Source of the DNA: Sphingomonas sp. UV9
GTDB taxonomy: Bacteria > Pseudomonadota > Alphaproteobacteria > Sphingomonadales > Sphingomonadaceae
Direction of reading: 5' to 3'
Assembly: GCF_004101245.1 (NCBI RefSeq)
Contig: NZ_SCIN01000002.1
Coordinates: forward strand, 496,001-560,000
Length of the DNA stretch: 64,000 nt
The position numbers and the translations under genes are program-made. Positions 27,124 through 35,580 of this stretch are shown here, piece after piece; within the stretch, counting starts at the first letter, position 1, and each line of letters begins with the position of its first letter. Under the pieces are notes generated by a model. That model saw nothing but the letters and a program-made list of their open reading frames with translations, did not search any database and had not been told where the DNA came from.

Positions 27124-28704
27124 ATGCATAAGGTTATCATCGGGCTGTTGCTCGCCACCGCGCTCCCGACAGCGGCGAGCGCGAAGACGGTCGCGGTCGA
27201 GGAACAGTCGATCGACCAACTCCAGGCGATGATGACCGCGGGCAAGGCGAGCAGCGTCGATCTCGTCCGCGCCTATCTCGCGCGGATCGCGGCGATGGAC
27301 CGCAAAGGGCCGGCTCTGCGTGCCGTGATCGCGCTCAACCCCGATGCGCTGGCGCAGGCGAAAGCGCTCGACGCCGAACGCCAGGCGGGGCGCATCCGGG
27401 GGCCGCTCCACGGCGTGCCGGTGCTGATCAAGGACAACGTCGAGACCGCCGACGCTATGCCGACCACCGCGGGCAGCCTCGCGCTCAAGGACAATCTGAC
27501 GCGTCGTGATGCGCCCGTCGTGGCGCAGCTCCGCGCGGCGGGGGCGGTGATCCTGGGGAAGACCAACCTCAGCGAATGGGCGAACATCCGCTCGACCCGG
27601 TCGATGAGCGGCTGGAGCGCGGTCGGCGGTCTGGTCAGGAACCCCTATGCGCTCGACCGCACCGCGTGCGGCTCGTCGAGCGGCTCGGGCGCAGCGGTCG
27701 CGGCAAGCTTCGCGGCGGCGGCGATCGGCACCGAGACCGACGGCTCGGTGGTGTGTCCGTCGTCGCTCAACGGGCTGGCCGGGCTGAAGCCATCGATAGG
27801 CCTCGTCAGCCGCACGCATGTCGTGCCGATCAGCCACAGCCAGGATACGCCCGGCCCGATGGCCCGCAGCGTCCGCGACGTCGCGACGCTGTTCTCGGCG
27901 ATGATCGCCGCCGATCCGGCGGACGCGGCGACCGCTGGGGCAGGGGCGTACAAGCGCGACTATGCGGCCGGGCTGTCGACGAGCGCACTCTCGGGCTTGC
28001 GCATCGGCGTGATCCGGCCCGAGATGACCGCGGACCTCGCGGCGAAATACCAGGCGGCGCTCGATGTGCTGAAAGCGGCGGGCGCGGTGCTGGTCGAGGT
28101 GAAGCAACCCAAGCTCGACGGGCTCGGCGAGGCGGAACTGCTCGTGCTCCAGACCGAGCTGAAGGCCGACCTCGACACCTATCTCGCGACCACGCCCGCG
28201 GCGGTCCGCACGCGCACACTCGATCAGGTGATTGCCTTCAACACCGCGAACGCAGCGAGCGAAATGCCGTTCTTCGCGCAGGAGACGTTCGACGCGGCGG
28301 CCAAGACCAAGGGGCTCGCCGATCCCGCCTACAAAGCGGCGCGCGCGAAATCGCTGCGGTTGGCGGGCGCGGAGGGGATCGACGCGATGCTCAAGATGGC
28401 GGGCGCGACACTGCTGGTCGAGCCGAGCTACGGCGCGGCTTGGCTCAGCGACCCGGTGTACGGCGATCAATATGGCGGCCCGAGTGCGAGCGAATTGCCG
28501 GCGGTCGCGGGGTATCCCAATTTGACCGTGCCGATGGGCCTCGTCCGCGGCTTGCCCGTCGGCCTGTCGTTCATCGCGACCAAATATGGAGAAGCGGCAG
28601 TGCTCGGCGCGGGTTATGCGTATGAACAAAGGGCCAAGGCACGCAAAGCCCCGCGTTACCTGCCCTCGGCCGACGCCGGTCCCGGCTTGGAAGGAACCCG
28701 ATAG
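27124..28704 (+). CDS. Exported amidase (amidase signature family)
   Basis: This 526-residue periplasmic enzyme hydrolyses C-N amide bonds. A signal peptide (LLLATALPTAASA) is cut near residue 20. The Ser-cisSer-Lys triad is visible: Lys103 in PVLIKDNVE, the cis-Ser in CGSSSGSGAAVA, and the nucleophile Ser208 in GTETDGSVVCPSS. GLKPSIGLVSRTHVVPIS follows, as in peptide amidases and 6-aminohexanoate hydrolases. The C-terminus includes GYPNLTVPMGLVRGLPVGLS. The natural substrate is unknown. GGGGAA nine bases before the ATG supports the start. Confidence 0.9.
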   Translation: MHKVIIGLLLATALPTAASAKTVAVEEQSIDQLQAMMTAGKASSVDLVRAYLARIAAMDRKGPALRAVIALNPDALAQAKALDAERQAGRIRGPLHGVPVLIKDNVETADAMPTTAGSLALKDNLTRRDAPVVAQLRAAGAVILGKTNLSEWANIRSTRSMSGWSAVGGLVRNPYALDRTACGSSSGSGAAVAASFAAAAIGTETDGSVVCPSSLNGLAGLKPSIGLVSRTHVVPISHSQDTPGPMARSVRDVATLFSAMIAADPADAATAGAGAYKRDYAAGLSTSALSGLRIGVIRPEMTADLAAKYQAALDVLKAAGAVLVEVKQPKLDGLGEAELLVLQTELKADLDTYLATTPAAVRTRTLDQVIAFNTANAASEMPFFAQETFDAAAKTKGLADPAYKAARAKSLRLAGAEGIDAMLKMAGATLLVEPSYGAAWLSDPVYGDQYGGPSASELPAVAGYPNLTVPMGLVRGLPVGLSFIATKYGEAAVLGAGYAYEQRAKARKAPRYLPSADAGPGLEGTR

Positions 28705-28710
28705 ACCCCC

Positions 28711-28790
28711 GTTCTCCCGCGAAAGCGGGAGCCCAGGAACCACAAACGATGCGCCCCGTAACCCTGGACCCCCGCCTCCGCGGGGGAACA
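28711..28790. repeat. REP-pair family B, copy 2
   Basis: The left arm GTTCTCCCGCGAAAGCGGGAGCCCAGG and the right arm CCTGGACCCCCGCCTCCGCGGGGGAACA are inverted. It sits between convergent amidase and DUF4345 genes and touches the DUF4345 stop. Confidence 0.85.
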
Positions 28791-28791
28791 G

Positions 28792-29184
28792 CTAGTGAGC
28801 CGCCCGCTTCGCGAAATTCCACTGCCACAGCATCAGCAACGGCACGACCACTGTCTCCATCGCCAGCCCGAGCACATGCCCCTGCGACGGCACGCCTACA
28901 GCCAGCAGCGAAACTCCGCGCGAGAGGCCACCGATAAAGATCAACCCGCCCAGCAACCGAAACCGCGCCCCTTTCCGCTCGATATTCGGAATACAGCTCA
29001 GAAACCCGAGGCCAGTCGCGAAGAAGATCCCCGAAATATACCGGAAATGGCTGTCCAGATCGCGCGGCACGTCGTTCAGATGCCCGAACGGCGCCGGCCC
29101 ATGCAGCACGCCCTGACCGCCGACGATCAGCGGCAACAGGCACGCGACCGCAATCACGGCCTGCAACAGGCGCTTCTCGATCAT
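28792..29184 (-). CDS. DUF4345 small membrane protein
   Basis: This 130-residue protein has four predicted membrane segments. DSHFRYISGIFFATGLGFLS and LGGLIFIGGLSRGVSLLAVG match the DUF4345 family of short integral membrane proteins with no known role. The ATG overlaps the stop of the DUF2721 gene (ATGA), so the two are coupled and may work together in the inner membrane. Confidence 0.78.
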   Translation of the reverse strand: MIEKRLLQAVIAVACLLPLIVGGQGVLHGPAPFGHLNDVPRDLDSHFRYISGIFFATGLGFLSCIPNIERKGARFRLLGGLIFIGGLSRGVSLLAVGVPSQGHVLGLAMETVVVPLLMLWQWNFAKRAAH

Positions 29185-29639
29185 GGCAGGTCCCGCAGCA
29201 ATTCCGGCCGGATCCGGAAGGCCCGCAACGACATCCGGACCTCGAAGATAAAGGATACCAGCGCCGCGATCAGCAGGATCATCGCGAGGATGAAGCACAA
29301 GGCGACCGCCGTGCCGAAATGCAGCTTGGCGAGCTCGGCGATGAACAGCAGCGCGATCAGGACGCACGTCATGATCGCGCTCGACACCGCCAGGAACAGC
29401 GCGGCGTTGATGATCGTCATCCGCCGGTCGAGCAACCGCAGCTCCCAGCCGTAGCGGGTCCGCTCGGCCGCCGAAAAATTGGGGTGCATCTGCTCCAGTT
29501 TCCGCGCCCGGTCGATCACGCGAGACAGCCGTCCCGCGAGCACGTTCAGCAACTGGCCGATGCCGGCGAGCATGAACACCGGCGCGAGCGCGAGCTGGAT
29601 CGTCTGGGCGATGGTCGAGATGGCGGGGATGATCGGCAT
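29181..29639 (-). CDS. DUF2721 membrane protein
   Basis: This 152-residue protein has three hydrophobic segments: an N-terminal one (IQLALAPVFMLAGIGQLLNV) and two in the second half. The cytoplasmic loop RLSRVIDRARKLE and the basic ELRLLDRRMTIINAAL are the marks of the DUF2721 family. Function unknown. I chose the ATG at 29639 because the longer frame upstream lacks hydrophobic or family features. It is divergent from the GNAT gene. Confidence 0.8.
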   Translation of the reverse strand: MPIIPAISTIAQTIQLALAPVFMLAGIGQLLNVLAGRLSRVIDRARKLEQMHPNFSAAERTRYGWELRLLDRRMTIINAALFLAVSSAIMTCVLIALLFIAELAKLHFGTAVALCFILAMILLIAALVSFIFEVRMSLRAFRIRPELLRDLP

Positions 29640-29730
29640 GCCGCCACCATGATGGGGAATGCCGGATTGCAAAAGGGGGCGATTGCAAAACAGCATGCAA
29701 TCGTAACCTTAGGGAGAGTATCGCGGACGG

Positions 29731-30819
29731 ATGTCCAAGCCGATGCTCCTGGCCGACTTCGTGCGGCTGCCGCCCAACGTCCGCGGCGATGTGGTCGAGG
29801 GGCTTGCCGCTGCGATCGACATCGTCGCGGAGCGAGGCGCGCAGAGCCACCGTTTCCTCCGCTTCGGCTGGTACGCCGCTGCGCTCGCCGCCTATGGGGG
29901 ACAGGCGCGGACGCTGGTGGTCGAGCAGGACGACGCGCCCGTCCTGACGCTTCCGTTCGTGCCGCTGGGTCCGCGCATGTTCGGGATGGCGACGATCCCC
30001 GGGTGCTACTGGCCGTTCCGCAGCTTCGGCATCGCGCTCGAAGCCGGCGAACCCGCGCTGAAGACCGCGCTGTCGACGCTGGCGAACCACGTCAACGGCC
30101 TCAGGATCGGCCCGGTCTACGATACCGATCCCGCCGCCAACACGCTGATCGCCGCTGCCCGCGCGCAAGGCTGGACCGCAATCGATCGCACGATCAGCGA
30201 CAGCTGGTCGCTCGACGTACCACGCGCGAAAGACGGCCAGCCCTGGCCGCGCAACTCGACGCTACGCAAGAACCGCTTCCACGAAAAGCATCTCGCCGAG
30301 CATGGTGCGCTGGACTGGCGTTTCCTGTCGGGAGCGGACTGGCCCGCCGCGTTCGTCGCTCTCGGCACGGTCGAGCAGACGAGCTGGATCGCGCACGCCA
30401 CCGATCGCACCGGCATGAAGTTCACCGCCGACGGTCATCTCGCCTTTTGGCAGGCTGCGGTCGCCGACCCAGTCCTTGCCGGGATGTTCCGCGCCGCGTT
30501 ACTTACGGTCGACGATACGCCCGCCGCCTTCTCGTTCGACATCGACACCGGCGAACTGCTGTACGCGATCGCCAACAGCTACGACCCACGCTTCGCCAAG
30601 CATTCGCCGGGCAAGCTGCTTTACTGGCGTAACCTGGTCGCGGCTCAAGCGCGCGGAATCCGTCGGGTCGACTGGGGCGGCGGCGACAGCGGCTACAAGC
30701 AGGTCATCGGCGCCACGGTCGACGCGCCGATCCGCGACTGGCTGCTATTCCGCCCCGGCCTGCCCGCGCTCGCCGGGCGTCTGTTCGGCTGGGTCTGGCG
30801 CCGCAGCGCTACATCCTGA
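29731..30819 (+). CDS. GNAT-superfamily N-acetyltransferase, BioF2/FemAB-like
   Basis: This 362-residue protein has two GNAT-like halves. The second half has LYWRNLVAAQARGIRRVDWG and GGGDSGYKQVIGA, a pattern of BioF2-like/FemAB acyltransferases in which a GNAT fold uses acyl-CoA or aminoacyl-tRNA. STLRKNRFHEKHLAEHG in the middle is typical of the family (lysine/arginine-rich 'R.....R..K'). Such proteins act in polysaccharide or envelope lipid modification, but the substrate here is unknown. Its 3' end overlaps the convergent lipocalin gene by 11 bases. Confidence 0.75.
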   Translation: MSKPMLLADFVRLPPNVRGDVVEGLAAAIDIVAERGAQSHRFLRFGWYAAALAAYGGQARTLVVEQDDAPVLTLPFVPLGPRMFGMATIPGCYWPFRSFGIALEAGEPALKTALSTLANHVNGLRIGPVYDTDPAANTLIAAARAQGWTAIDRTISDSWSLDVPRAKDGQPWPRNSTLRKNRFHEKHLAEHGALDWRFLSGADWPAAFVALGTVEQTSWIAHATDRTGMKFTADGHLAFWQAAVADPVLAGMFRAALLTVDDTPAAFSFDIDTGELLYAIANSYDPRFAKHSPGKLLYWRNLVAAQARGIRRVDWGGGDSGYKQVIGATVDAPIRDWLLFRPGLPALAGRLFGWVWRRSATS

Positions 30820-31885
30820 GCGCGCGGTCGTAGCCGGTGAGCTCCAGATAGCCACGCCCGCCGCGCGTTCGTACCGCTCCCTCCCAATAGACCGGCATGC
30901 CGCTGCGCCGCGTGTCGAGTTCCTGCGCGGCGAACATCGGCACCAGTCGCCACCGCTGGACGCGACCCTCGGCGCGGACGCTCAACTCCTGCGATACCGG
31001 ATATACGGCGCCGGTCGCCTTGCTCCGCCACGTCGCGAACGTGCGGAACGCGACGTCACCGGGTGCGAACACCGTCGTCCGGCCGTCGGGGTGACGCAGC
31101 GATCCGCCCGCCCACACCGTCCCGCCGCCCTTGCGCCGGATACGGAACGCCATCAGCGCGGAGCCATCGTCGAAGTTGAGCCCGGTCCAGTCCCAGCCCT
31201 GTGCAGCCGGCGCGAGATAATCGGACGACCATTCGCGATCGAGCCACGCTTCGCCTGTCACCGGGACCGTCTTGCCGGCACGCGTCACCCGGCCCCGCAC
31301 ACGCAGATGCGGCACCGAATAATAATAGCTCGCCTCGTCGGGACGCGGCCCCTTGCGACTGTAACCGCCGCGACCCTGCGGCAGCGGGGGCTGGGTCGGC
31401 TCGAGCGACAGGTCGAGTCCGAAGTCCTGCGCCGTCACGCGCGTCGCCCAGCGCCCATCGCCCGTGCGTCGCAACCGCCAATCGCGGATCGACACATCGG
31501 CATCGCCCGTGCGCGCGCCGGCCAGTCCGAAGCCGGCCCGGGCCGCCCGCTCGCTGTGCGACAATTTGCCGGTGGCGGGATCCGACAACGCCGCATGCGC
31601 GAACAGCACCTGCCTGGCCGCGAACCGGCTTGGATTGCGTGGATCGACCGGCGGGCGGGTCCGGAAGAACGTCACCTGGAAGCCCAGATCCTTGCCGTCC
31701 GAGGTCCGCAACCACCCGGTGAAATACCACCACTCGGTGCGAAACGCGGGATGCGCGCCATGATCGGCGGGAAAGCTGAGCGTGATACCGGGCGCCACCA
31801 CTGGATAGGAAACGGCCGGGGTGGCGGCAGGCGCGATCGCCGCAACCGCCGCGATCCAGCCAAGCGCAATCCAGGAACGCGACAT
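30809..31885 (-). CDS. CrtC/AttH-like lipocalin domain protein, exported
   Basis: This 358-residue protein has a signal peptide (GWIAAVAAIAPAATPA) and the duplicated lipocalin-like fold of the CrtC/AttH family. Landmarks are FPADHGAHPAFRTEWWYFTG, LGFQVTFFRTR, ASYYYSVPHLRVRG, EAWLDREWSSDYL and GWDWTGLNFDDG. CrtC hydrates carotenoids, but family members in a row with an ATPase and an FtsX-type permease are AttH-like proteins of unknown biochemistry, so a role with the exporter is more likely than carotenoid synthesis. The ATG overlaps the permease stop (TGATG), which supports coupled expression. Confidence 0.82.
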   Translation of the reverse strand: MSRSWIALGWIAAVAAIAPAATPAVSYPVVAPGITLSFPADHGAHPAFRTEWWYFTGWLRTSDGKDLGFQVTFFRTRPPVDPRNPSRFAARQVLFAHAALSDPATGKLSHSERAARAGFGLAGARTGDADVSIRDWRLRRTGDGRWATRVTAQDFGLDLSLEPTQPPLPQGRGGYSRKGPRPDEASYYYSVPHLRVRGRVTRAGKTVPVTGEAWLDREWSSDYLAPAAQGWDWTGLNFDDGSALMAFRIRRKGGGTVWAGGSLRHPDGRTTVFAPGDVAFRTFATWRSKATGAVYPVSQELSVRAEGRVQRWRLVPMFAAQELDTRRSGMPVYWEGAVRTRGGRGYLELTGYDRALRM

Positions 31886-34443
31886 CACCAATCCTCCCGC
31901 ACCGATTGCACCGCGCTTTTCGCGGTGGCGCGCCGCCCGGCGAGGACCGCGGTCGCCGCCGCCGCACCGGTCAGCGCCGCGGCCACACCGATCAGCGTGC
32001 CGATCGGCACCAGCGTGGTCATCGTCCAGTTGAACGACTGCGGGTTGATCACGTGGATCAGCACCTGGGACAGCAGCAACCCGAGCCCGATCCCGGCCAA
32101 CGCCCCGGTCAACCCGACGATCGCGCCTTCGGTCGCCAGCATCGTCGTCAATTGTCGCCGGGTCAGTCCGAGATGCCGCAACATCCCGAACTCGCGCTCG
32201 CGCGCGATCGTCTGCGCCGACATCGTCGCCGCCACGCCCGCAAGTCCGACCAGGATTGCGACCGCCTCCAACAGGTAGGTCACCGCGAAACTGCGGTCGA
32301 AGATCGTCAGCGCGAGCCGCCGCAGCGTCGCCGGTTGGCTCACCTCGACCTGATCGCGCAACCCCGGCGGCAGCTTGGCGGTCATCGCCCGCGCAACCTG
32401 AGCAGCATCCCGGCCGGGCGCGATCATCGCGGAAATCTCGTCGCGCGCGTCATCGCCGGTCAGCCGCTGGTAATCGCCCTCGTCGATCAGCACCGCCCCC
32501 GCCTGGCGCCCGTAATCGCGCCACACCCCGGCGACCACGAAGTCCGTCGGTCCGGCAATCGGTAGCGTGATGCGCTCGCCGGGGTCCCAGCCATACAGCC
32601 GTTGCGCCGGTTCGGAGACCCACACCGGCAACGCAGTCTTGGGGAGCGGCGGACCGGTCTGTATCAGCACCAGCAACGGATCGCGGCCGCCGCGTTCGGG
32701 TCGCGCGATCAGGCTCACCGGCGGCCGATCGGCGGTGATGGTCAGCGGGATCTGGCGGCTGAAGGCGAGCCGCTCGATCCCCGGCGTCGTCGCCAGTCGC
32801 GTCCGCGTGGCGGGATCGAAACTCGCGCCCGCCGTGGTGCGCAGATACAGGTCTGCGCCCAGTACTTGGTTCAGCCACTCGTCGACCGCGCCGCGAAAGC
32901 TCGTCACCATCGTCGCCATCGCGATCATCAGCGCGGTAGAGGCGACGATCCCGCACAGCGCGGTGGCGGCCTCTCCGGGCGCGCCGTGTAGATGCCGCAT
33001 CGCAAGCAGTCCGGGGACGCTGCCCCGCGTTCGTCTCGCCAGCGGTGTCAGCAGCATGCGTGCGAACCACGGCACGCCGGCGACACCGCCCGCGAGCATC
33101 AGCGCCATGCCCGCAAAGCCGAACATTGGCAGGCCGCCGACCGCAGGCAGCATCGCCGCTGCTCCCCCCGCGGCCAGCAACGCGACCGCCGGCCACCACG
33201 CCACGCGCCGCCGCGGATCGAGCACGTCGCCCGCGTTCTTCAGCGCGGCGGCAGGCGCCGCGCGTGCCGCGACGCGCGCTGGCAAGGCGCTCCCCAATAT
33301 CGATGCGAGCAGGCCGAGCGAAAAGAAGCCGAGCGCCGCGAGGGGCTGGATCACGACGTGCGCGGTGGCGCCGCCGAAATACCCGGCGCCCAGATCGCCG
33401 CCGAACCAGTGCAGCGCGCCCCACGCCATCGCATACCCGATGACCAGCCCCGCCGATGCGCCGACCAGCCCGATCGCGAGCCCCTCGACGACAACCGCTG
33501 CGATGATCCCGCCGCGGGGCATGCCCAGTGTCCGCAGCAACGCGAAGGCACGCTGGCGACGCACCACCGACAGCGACTGCGCCGAATAGACAAGGAACCC
33601 GCCGGTCAACAGTGCGACCAGCGCCAGCATGTCGAGATTGACCCGGTACGCGCGCGAGAGCGAGTCGCCCTGCGCGTTCTGAGTCTCGGCGGTCGACAGG
33701 ATCGCGTCCGCCGGCAACATCGCCTGCAACGCCGTCTCGGCCGCAGCGCGGTCCGACAGCGCCAGATCGAGCCGATCGATCCGGCCGAGACGACCGAAGC
33801 GCCACTGCGCCGCGGCGATGTCCATCACGCCGACCGCGACCGCGGCATCGGTCGCCGGCAGGGTGCCCGCGATCCGCAGCGAAACCGACCGCCCGTTCGC
33901 CACGACAGTGACCTGGCTGCCTATTTTGCCATCGACCAGTTTGAGCGCGGCGCGCGACAGGAACAGCGTGTCTTCGTCGAAGACGGCGTCGTTGCCCGTG
34001 TCCGCACCTTGCGGGCGGGCGCCGATCAGCGAGGGCGTTACGACGGCTGCGCGGACCACGTCGACACCAAGCAGCGTCAGGCGCTTGCTACCGATCCGCG
34101 CATCTAGGCGGACGACCGGGCTTGTATCGGCGACACCGTCGATCCGTGCGACACGGGGATAAAGACGTTCGTCGAAGCCGAGCGGACTGGTCGCGCGCAC
34201 CGAGAGTTCGGCCGCGCCGCTGACGCCGCGCATCGCACCGTCGAACGACGCCAGCGCGGATCCGTTGACCAGGTGGACCGCGAACCCCAGCGCGACTCCG
34301 ACCGCGATCGCCACCGCGGTCATGACGAAGCGGGCAGGGTGGAATCGCCACTCGCCGGCGATCAACCAGCCCAGCGCCACCCGCGCCGACCAGAGCCGGG
34401 GCTCCAGCGGGCGAGGAGCAGCGGGGCGCGCGTCAGCGATCAC
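31885..34443 (-). CDS. ABC transporter permease with two FtsX domains
   Basis: This 852-residue inner-membrane protein has a membrane segment near residues 38-60, a periplasmic domain, and FtsX-type three-helix blocks at about 255-390 and 735-840, with further hydrophobic helices near 410-480. The C-terminal block includes REREFGMLRHLGLTRRQL, the cytoplasmic coupling helix that contacts the ATPase. Such permeases belong to the MacB/LolCDE group, which works by mechanotransmission on periplasmic or membrane-embedded substrates. The start is GTG at 34443, inside the ATPase gene (11-base overlap). It forms one module with the ATPase and the AttH-like protein. Confidence 0.9.
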   Translation of the reverse strand: MIADARPAAPRPLEPRLWSARVALGWLIAGEWRFHPARFVMTAVAIAVGVALGFAVHLVNGSALASFDGAMRGVSGAAELSVRATSPLGFDERLYPRVARIDGVADTSPVVRLDARIGSKRLTLLGVDVVRAAVVTPSLIGARPQGADTGNDAVFDEDTLFLSRAALKLVDGKIGSQVTVVANGRSVSLRIAGTLPATDAAVAVGVMDIAAAQWRFGRLGRIDRLDLALSDRAAAETALQAMLPADAILSTAETQNAQGDSLSRAYRVNLDMLALVALLTGGFLVYSAQSLSVVRRQRAFALLRTLGMPRGGIIAAVVVEGLAIGLVGASAGLVIGYAMAWGALHWFGGDLGAGYFGGATAHVVIQPLAALGFFSLGLLASILGSALPARVAARAAPAAALKNAGDVLDPRRRVAWWPAVALLAAGGAAAMLPAVGGLPMFGFAGMALMLAGGVAGVPWFARMLLTPLARRTRGSVPGLLAMRHLHGAPGEAATALCGIVASTALMIAMATMVTSFRGAVDEWLNQVLGADLYLRTTAGASFDPATRTRLATTPGIERLAFSRQIPLTITADRPPVSLIARPERGGRDPLLVLIQTGPPLPKTALPVWVSEPAQRLYGWDPGERITLPIAGPTDFVVAGVWRDYGRQAGAVLIDEGDYQRLTGDDARDEISAMIAPGRDAAQVARAMTAKLPPGLRDQVEVSQPATLRRLALTIFDRSFAVTYLLEAVAILVGLAGVAATMSAQTIAREREFGMLRHLGLTRRQLTTMLATEGAIVGLTGALAGIGLGLLLSQVLIHVINPQSFNWTMTTLVPIGTLIGVAAALTGAAAATAVLAGRRATAKSAVQSVREDW

Positions 34444-35119
34444 GGCGCTCCACCAGTCCGTCGCGACCGAGCGTCAGCACGCGATCGGCGATCGCCGCGC
34501 TGGCGTCCGAATGCGTCACCATCACGCCTGCCGCCTTGTTGTCGTGCACGGCGTCGGCAAACAGCGACAGCACGCGCGCAGCGGTTTCGGGATCGAGATT
34601 GCCGGTCGGCTCGTCCGCCAGGATCAGCGCAGGCCGGTGGACGAGCGCACGGGCGATTGCGACGCGCTGCAACTCGCCGCCCGACAGATCACGCGCATAG
34701 CCATCGCCGCGCCCACCTAGCCCTACCGCCTCAAGCATAGCCTCCGCCCGCGTGCTGGCCGCGGCGGCGTCGGGCGAGACCAGCGTCAACGGCAACGCGA
34801 CATTCTGTTGCAGCGTCAGATAGGGCAGGATGTGGAAGGCCTGGAACACGAAGCCGATCCGCTCGCGCCGCAACCGCGTCCGTGCGGTTTCGTCGAGCGT
34901 CCCCACCACCGCCCCATCGATCGCGACGCTCCCTTCGTCGGCCTCGTCGAGCCCGGCGAGGATGTTGAGCAACGTCGATTTCCCGACCCCGGACTCGCCG
35001 ATGATCGCGACAAGCTCCCCCGCGCGGACATCGAGGTCGAGCCGCTGGAACAGCAACCGGGGGCCGGGGACCGATTTGTCGAGCCCGCGCACCGCGAGAA
35101 GGGTCGTACCGCTACGCAT
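34433..35119 (-). CDS. ABC transporter ATP-binding protein, MacB/LolD type
   Basis: This 228-residue ATPase powers the neighbouring FtsX permease. Walker A is GESGVGKST, the Q-loop follows in GFVFQAFHILPYLT, the signature is DLSGGELQRVAIARAL, and Walker B is LILADEPTGNLD. These features match the LolD/MacB subgroup. The start ATG at 35119 is the first in the frame. It is the first gene of the three-gene module ATPase-permease-AttH-like. A 115-base gap separates it from the monooxygenase gene upstream. Confidence 0.92.
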   Translation of the reverse strand: MRSGTTLLAVRGLDKSVPGPRLLFQRLDLDVRAGELVAIIGESGVGKSTLLNILAGLDEADEGSVAIDGAVVGTLDETARTRLRRERIGFVFQAFHILPYLTLQQNVALPLTLVSPDAAAASTRAEAMLEAVGLGGRGDGYARDLSGGELQRVAIARALVHRPALILADEPTGNLDPETAARVLSLFADAVHDNKAAGVMVTHSDASAAIADRVLTLGRDGLVERRDR

Positions 35120-35234
35120 TCAGAGTTCCGCCCCTATCCGCCGACCGACCATCGCCCGTCTTGAGCGCGATCACCGGCATGTGTGGATAGCGGACGCCGA
35201 CATCAATGCGGTCCGTGTTCAGACCATGCCCGTT

Positions 35235-35531
35235 TCAGCCGACGTCGACGGCCTTCGTAACGATGATCGTCGGTCTGGCGGCAGCGAGGTCGCGCGCGGC
35301 GAGGCCGAACGCCTTGAAGTGATCGGACGCCATATGCTGCTGAACCGCGGCGTCGTCGGCGTAGAGCTCATTGAACACGAAGCGGCGTTCGCCTTCGCTC
35401 TCTTGCCACAGCTCGTAGTGGAGCACGCCTGGCTCGGCACGTGACGCGGCGACGCAGATTTTTGCCGCCGCGACGAACGCCTCGTCCTGGCCGGGCTTGA
35501 CGCTAACCAGTGCAACTACCTTGACCGCCAT
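35235..35531 (-). CDS. Antibiotic biosynthesis monooxygenase (ABM) domain protein
   Basis: This 98-residue protein is a single ABM domain: VVALVSVKPGQDEAFVAAAK, then EPGVLHYELWQE, RRFVFNELYADDAAVQQHM and HFKAFG. Members such as YgiN are dimeric ferredoxin-like proteins that act as quinol monooxygenases or bind aromatic compounds without a cofactor. I chose the ATG at 35531 (MAVKVVALVSVKPG); an in-frame start six codons upstream is also possible. It is 49 bases downstream of the smc stop on the same strand. Confidence 0.85.
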   Translation of the reverse strand: MAVKVVALVSVKPGQDEAFVAAAKICVAASRAEPGVLHYELWQESEGERRFVFNELYADDAAVQQHMASDHFKAFGLAARDLAAARPTIIVTKAVDVG

Positions 35532-35580
35532 GTTCTCTAATCCTCGCAAAACGGATGATGCCGACGCTTTACCCCAAACA

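Noticed and set aside
28792..30168. A 458-codon protein fusing the DUF4345 sequence to upstream sequence
   Set aside because: The upstream part is a shadow of the GNAT and DUF2721 genes. The natural DUF4345 start at 29184 overlaps the DUF2721 stop.
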